This document shows, piece after piece, positions 15,966 through 19,318 of a stretch of 19,318 bases of DNA; the first letter of the stretch is position 1; the number at the start of each line of letters is the position of its first letter. This stretch comes from SABI01 sp963676605 (lineage in GTDB: Bacteria; Spirochaetota; Spirochaetia; Sphaerochaetales; Sphaerochaetaceae). Made by a program: the position numbers and the translations under genes. The notes below the pieces were generated by a model that saw only the letters and a program-made list of their open reading frames with translations, was not told the origin of the DNA and made no database searches. Location: positions 1-19,318 of the forward strand of contig CAXXSP010000022.1 in assembly GCA_963676605.2 (NCBI GenBank). Direction: 5' to 3'.

Positions 15966-15994
15966 ATTGTACTCTTTACCCTGAGGCAGAGCAA
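15966..15994 (-). promoter_or_regulatory. Promoter of the minus-strand operon, almost leaderless
   Basis: TTGCTC (15994-15989), a 17-base spacer and TACAAT (15971-15966) precede the 159-residue gene. The -10 is a 5/6 match. The expected start of transcription is near 15959, only a few bases before the ATG pair at 15955-15950. Confidence 0.5.
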
Positions 15995-16003
15995 GATGAA
16001 AGA

Positions 16004-16033
16004 TTGACGAAGAGTGTCATCACGGGCTACTCT
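16004..16033 (+). promoter_or_regulatory. Possible promoter of the AOR-like gene
   Basis: TTGACG (16004-16009) is followed after 18 bases by TACTCT (16028-16033). The -35 is good and the -10 poor. The region is squeezed into 100 bases with the divergent promoter, and the ribosome binding site GAAGAGGAGAG follows at once. Confidence 0.3.
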
Positions 16034-16054
16034 TGAAGAGGAGAGAAGCGACCT

Positions 16055-17770
16055 ATGGAAAAGAAGAAACCCACTCAACAGTACCTGCTCATTGATGTTG
16101 GAAACGAAGAGTGGAGTGTCCGCTCTTTTCCCCAAGAGCGTATGACGGAACTCCTCGGAGGTGCCGGGGTCGCGCTTGACCTCTGGGAGACCTACTCCTC
16201 AAAGGAAGATAGCGGAATCAGTGCCCCCATCGTGTTCACCGGCGGGCTGCTGAGCCAGCTCAACGGGAGCGCCCCGTCGAATCTGACGATCGCGGCTCTC
16301 TCTCCTCTCACCAGGCGTGTCTCCATCTCCTGTGAGATGAGCCGCTTCCCATCTCTGCTTGCAAGCTGCGGCTTTCACTCGATCGTGCTCATCGGAGCAG
16401 CACGGCGCCAAATGACACTCTCCATCGACGAGCAGAACGTGCACTTCAAGGCGAGCGAGGAGCTGATAGGGAAGAGCATCTGTGATTCTCTGAAAATCCT
16501 CAACCTGACAAAGGAGCAGAATGCACTGCTCATCGGACCTGCCGGAGAGAAGGAAATTCCTATTGCATCGATCATAAGCGATTGTATTCCTGTGGAGAGG
16601 GAGGGCTTTGCAGCCCTGCTCGGGAAGAAGCGTATCAAGGGACTCATCGTCACCGGAGGAGGCTATACCTACTCTGCGGGGAATCCCCAGGAGACCCAGT
16701 CCTTTCTGAACTCCTTCGATAAGGCTGTCGCCTCGGGGTATCTCAGCCGTATCGCAGGAGAAGAGGACGGCATGTATCCTCTGTACTGTGCCATGGAGAA
16801 GGCCGCGGCCTCCGTCCGTCACGGTACCGGACGGTTCGATCCGAGAATGAAACACTTTCTCAGGACAGAACATCCCGAGCTCTATACAGACGGAGCACGA
16901 GGGCTGACCATGAAAACCCGTACGGGAAAGATGTTTCCCGTCTCCCCGGTTCATCAGCTCGCCTTCGGGGCGAATATCGGGAACTATGATCCTGTTCTTG
17001 CTCACCGGTTTTCTGCCTCTGCCATGAACGCGGGACTCGATCCCGTCAGCACCGCACGGATTATCTCCTGGTGCATGGAAGCCTCCTTTCGGGGGATAAC
17101 CGATGAGTACTCTCTCTCCTACGGCGATTTTTCACACGTTGAAGAGATGATACAGAAGATAGCGAAGGGTCCTGCCGATTCCCTGCTGTGTCAGGGGAGT
17201 GAGGCCCTCAGTGTCTATCATGATGCGCGCCAGTTTGAAACCTCTATTGACGGGAAAGAAACCCTGCCGATCGATCCCAGGGGAGCCTACGGCCAGGCGC
17301 TTGTGATGGCCCTGGGCTATGACTTCCTCCTTCCGGGAGAATTCCTTTCACCGCTGAAAGGCAATACCGAGAGCAAAGGGAAGGGGAAGGAAGTCCTCAG
17401 GTATGAACTTCTCTACCTGCTCGCTTCCGCTTGCGGTGTCTCATCGCTTCAGATGTTCTCACTGGTCTACAAACCCCGTTCCCTGAAGGGCGGCAGTGAG
17501 CGTTCTCTTTCTCTCCTTGGTGAGTTCATTTCACGCTATCTCGGAGAGGAATATGATGATGCACGACTGAAAGGAGTCGCTCTGAAGACTCTATTACGCT
17601 ATGAGAGGGTGAGTGCCCGCCTCTCTACATCTGCGACAGTACCACTTCAATGGCTGATCGAAACCTCAAGCAATGTACAGGACGAGTCTACCGTCCCCTT
17701 TACAAAAATTCATGAAGAGTACCTTCATGAGAGGGAACTGCTGGTGGCATCGTATGAGGAAGAGCGGTAG
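16055..17770 (+). CDS. Aldehyde:ferredoxin oxidoreductase-like protein lacking the [4Fe-4S] cysteine motif
   Basis: The 571-residue protein is near the usual AOR length (about 600). The N-terminal pterin-binding domain is recognisable: LLIDVGNEEW, LLGGAGVALDLW (33-44), the ALSPLTRRVS strand, LIGPAGEKEIPIASI (159-173) and GFAALLGKKRIKGLIVTGGG (184-203). These follow the AOR order 'lGG.G', 'SPLTG', 'iGpAGE' and 'GaVmGsKnLKAi'. Further on, AFGANIGNYD (303-312), NAGLDPVSTARIISWCME (325-342) and LPIDPRGAYGQAL (404-416) match the helical domains. Active AORs bind tungsto- or molybdopterin and a [4Fe-4S] cluster through CxxCxxxC plus a later Cys. Here the eight cysteines are scattered (93, 105, 143, 177, 245, 340, 379, 460). 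Only Cys460 sits where the late ligand is expected. I infer a protein that no longer performs the redox reaction. It overlaps the next gene by 17 bases. Confidence 0.8.
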   Translation: MEKKKPTQQYLLIDVGNEEWSVRSFPQERMTELLGGAGVALDLWETYSSKEDSGISAPIVFTGGLLSQLNGSAPSNLTIAALSPLTRRVSISCEMSRFPSLLASCGFHSIVLIGAARRQMTLSIDEQNVHFKASEELIGKSICDSLKILNLTKEQNALLIGPAGEKEIPIASIISDCIPVEREGFAALLGKKRIKGLIVTGGGYTYSAGNPQETQSFLNSFDKAVASGYLSRIAGEEDGMYPLYCAMEKAAASVRHGTGRFDPRMKHFLRTEHPELYTDGARGLTMKTRTGKMFPVSPVHQLAFGANIGNYDPVLAHRFSASAMNAGLDPVSTARIISWCMEASFRGITDEYSLSYGDFSHVEEMIQKIAKGPADSLLCQGSEALSVYHDARQFETSIDGKETLPIDPRGAYGQALVMALGYDFLLPGEFLSPLKGNTESKGKGKEVLRYELLYLLASACGVSSLQMFSLVYKPRSLKGGSERSLSLLGEFISRYLGEEYDDARLKGVALKTLLRYERVSARLSTSATVPLQWLIETSSNVQDESTVPFTKIHEEYLHERELLVASYEEER

Positions 17771-19124
17771 AGCAACAGTCTGTATTCTCGTGCTCTCCCT
17801 GCTCCTTCTGCCTCTTTCTGCGCGTATACTCGATATCTCCTATATCACGCTGAACGATGCCATGACCGTCGGTATAGCTCAGAACGCCGATGATCTGCGA
17901 TCCTACGGAGCTCTCCTTACCTTCGCTCATTCCTCAGGCTTTCTCTTTCAGATAGAGGCGGCAGGACTCACCATGAGGGATTCACTCGATGCCGAAGGGG
18001 GGAGCAGGTACGATGAACTCCTCTTCGATGGGGGCTATGCCCATACCTTCTCTTTCCCCGTCTCCTCGGTGGCTGCCGATTACCGCATCTCAGGGTCTCT
18101 CGGTTTTGTCCTGGCAGGCAATCTCGGGTTTCAGAGTGTACAGAACACCTGGCACGAGATCAGTGATATCCCGCTGGTGGACCTTCCCTACTGTCAGGGA
18201 GATGTTCTCACCTGGTATCCCCGCCTTGTCGAGGAGCAGCGTCTCAGTTTCTCCTTCCCTGTCCCCTGGTTTCAACAGACTTCAGGGTATGTCAGTGTCT
18301 CACAGGCATTCGCCTACGCCGTGGGGTACGGATACGATCTCTCCATCCAGAGTTCTCTCGGTCAGAAGGCAGGGAAGAGGCAGAATCTCTCTCTCGGCAT
18401 CGGTTACGACGTCTCCCGTTCCCTTGATGAGGTTCCTCTGCACGAGAAGATCGCAGAGAGTGAGTCCGGAGTATATCTTCATCTGGACGGGAGGATGGGT
18501 ATCATCGAAATCCTGATGAGGGCACATCTTTCGAGCGGAACAGGCTGGGGCGGTGTCGGCTTTCATGTTACTTCTCCTGAAAGGGAGCTGAGCGGTGCCT
18601 ATGCTGATGATTTTTCCATCTCTATCGGTCTCACAGCACCTCAGAAAGCAATGGCTCTCAGTGTTTCCTACGACCTGAATGACCGGCTCAGATTACTATT
18701 CTCCAACTCCTTCGATGATTATATCCTGGGGCTCTCAGACAATTCACGCCAGAATATCTCGTGGTGGCAGGCGGGAGTGCAGTGGCATCCCTTCACGAAG
18801 GAGAGGTGGCTGTTTTCACCCTTCGGGTCTCTCACAGCCGGCTTTCGCCGGGTCTCTGTCTTCTCAGACGATCTTTCTCTCGGACGGAGAATGCGGGATT
18901 TCGATGCCTTCACTCCCCTTGTGAATGCAGAGGCGGGAATCCTCCTGTTCAGTGACGGAAGAGTTCAGATGCAGGGAATTTCCTACGGACTCGAGTGTGC
19001 TGCCGGGCTCCTGTTTTCTCCCTCCGAACATCTGCAGGAGAGTGTTGAGCTCTACTCCCTCGAAGCAGTCAATACGTATGAAACCTATGTGAGGATAGGT
19101 CTTTCAATGAGTGGAGCTCTTTAA
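17754..19124 (+). CDS. Predicted outer-membrane beta-barrel protein of unknown family
   Basis: The 456-residue protein starts with a clear Sec signal: MRKSGR, a hydrophobic core CILVLSLLLLPL, and a likely cut after LSA at about residue 23. There is no lipobox. The mature part is rich in short alternating strands with Gly and aromatics (YRISGSLGFVLAGNLGFQS, AYAVGYGYDLSIQSS, YVRIGLSMSGAL), as in spirochaete outer-membrane barrels. No long hydrophobic helix follows the signal. The ATG at 17754 lies inside the end of the AOR-like gene, so the pair is probably cotranslated. An in-frame ORF extending upstream to 17673 would put residues before the signal and is rejected. I cannot name a family or a ligand. 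Confidence 0.72.
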   Translation: MRKSGRATVCILVLSLLLLPLSARILDISYITLNDAMTVGIAQNADDLRSYGALLTFAHSSGFLFQIEAAGLTMRDSLDAEGGSRYDELLFDGGYAHTFSFPVSSVAADYRISGSLGFVLAGNLGFQSVQNTWHEISDIPLVDLPYCQGDVLTWYPRLVEEQRLSFSFPVPWFQQTSGYVSVSQAFAYAVGYGYDLSIQSSLGQKAGKRQNLSLGIGYDVSRSLDEVPLHEKIAESESGVYLHLDGRMGIIEILMRAHLSSGTGWGGVGFHVTSPERELSGAYADDFSISIGLTAPQKAMALSVSYDLNDRLRLLFSNSFDDYILGLSDNSRQNISWWQAGVQWHPFTKERWLFSPFGSLTAGFRRVSVFSDDLSLGRRMRDFDAFTPLVNAEAGILLFSDGRVQMQGISYGLECAAGLLFSPSEHLQESVELYSLEAVNTYETYVRIGLSMSGAL

Positions 19125-19318
19125 TTCAATAGGGGTATCGAGAGAGCGAGGGTGTCGAGAGGAGTGCCGTCCTCCACACTTCGGATGGTGATGGTGTCCC
19201 CGTCTATGCTGGCGTAGCTTTCCGGGAATTCGCTTCTGGACGAACTCACCGAACCGGGATTGATGAGTGCCGGCTGCCCGGTGAGCTTGACGAGGGAAGG
19301 CACGTGAGTGTGTCCGCT
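19121..19318 (-). CDS. YfcE/MJ0936-type metallophosphodiesterase, C-terminal part (runs off right edge)
   Basis: Read on the minus strand, the last 65 residues of the protein begin SGHTHVPSLVKLTG and continue ALINPGSVSSSRSE. The GHTH with its two metal-binding histidines, followed by the 'iNPGS...R' strand, is diagnostic of the YfcE/MJ0936 calcineurin-like phosphodiesterases. These hydrolyse phosphodiester bonds using two metals. The final 35 residues form the usual C-terminal strands (SYASIDGDTITIRSVED). Its stop overlaps the stop of the barrel gene on the other strand by three bases. The catalytic N-terminus is outside the window. Confidence 0.87.
   Translation of the reverse strand, partial: SGHTHVPSLVKLTGQPALINPGSVSSSRSEFPESYASIDGDTITIRSVEDGTPLDTLALSIPLLN

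Overview
The window looks like chromosomal housekeeping DNA from a spirochaete, most likely a Sphaerochaeta-like relative. This placement is an inference. It rests on moderate GC, the order rpsT - HU - lnt - cinA - rho - rpmE, a PSP1 protein beside a TatD protein, an NifS/NifU pair of anaerobic type, and a nucleoside kinase with a threonyl-tRNA-synthetase-like N-terminus. I see no mobile element, CRISPR array, rRNA or tRNA.

Left part (1-7.5 kb): a partial tatD on the minus strand diverges from a PSP1-domain gene. Then follow rpsT, an HU/IHF-type gene, lnt, cinA, rho and rpmE, all on the plus strand, ending at a clear intrinsic terminator near 7.57 kb. Three genes here (PSP1, lnt, rho) are broken by frameshifts in the given sequence. 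At every break a gain of one or two bases explains the shift, and two of the breaks lie in short dinucleotide runs. Lnt and Rho are normally important and are otherwise well conserved here, so sequence error is the simplest reading. True decay is not excluded, least of all for the PSP1 5' end.

Middle part (7.6-11.8 kb): a well-formed promoter starts an overlapping set made of a degenerate galactokinase-like GHMP protein, surE and a YkgJ-type cysteine-cluster protein. A second pair, nifS and nifU (scaffold plus BFD-like [2Fe-2S] domain), supplies Fe-S cluster assembly.

Right part (11.8-19.3 kb): a minus-strand operon of four tightly packed genes encodes a small unknown protein, two tandem proteins with the outline of iron-alcohol-dehydrogenase/dehydroquinate-synthase folds, and the nucleoside kinase. 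Diverging from it is an aldehyde:ferredoxin-oxidoreductase-like gene whose 3' end overlaps a predicted outer-membrane beta-barrel gene. The AOR-like protein lacks the CxxCxxxC cluster motif and the two ADH-like proteins lack the metal histidines, so this divergent locus seems to hold several oxidoreductase folds stripped of their cofactor ligands. It is the most unusual part of the window. A partial YfcE/MJ0936-type phosphodiesterase closes the window on the minus strand.
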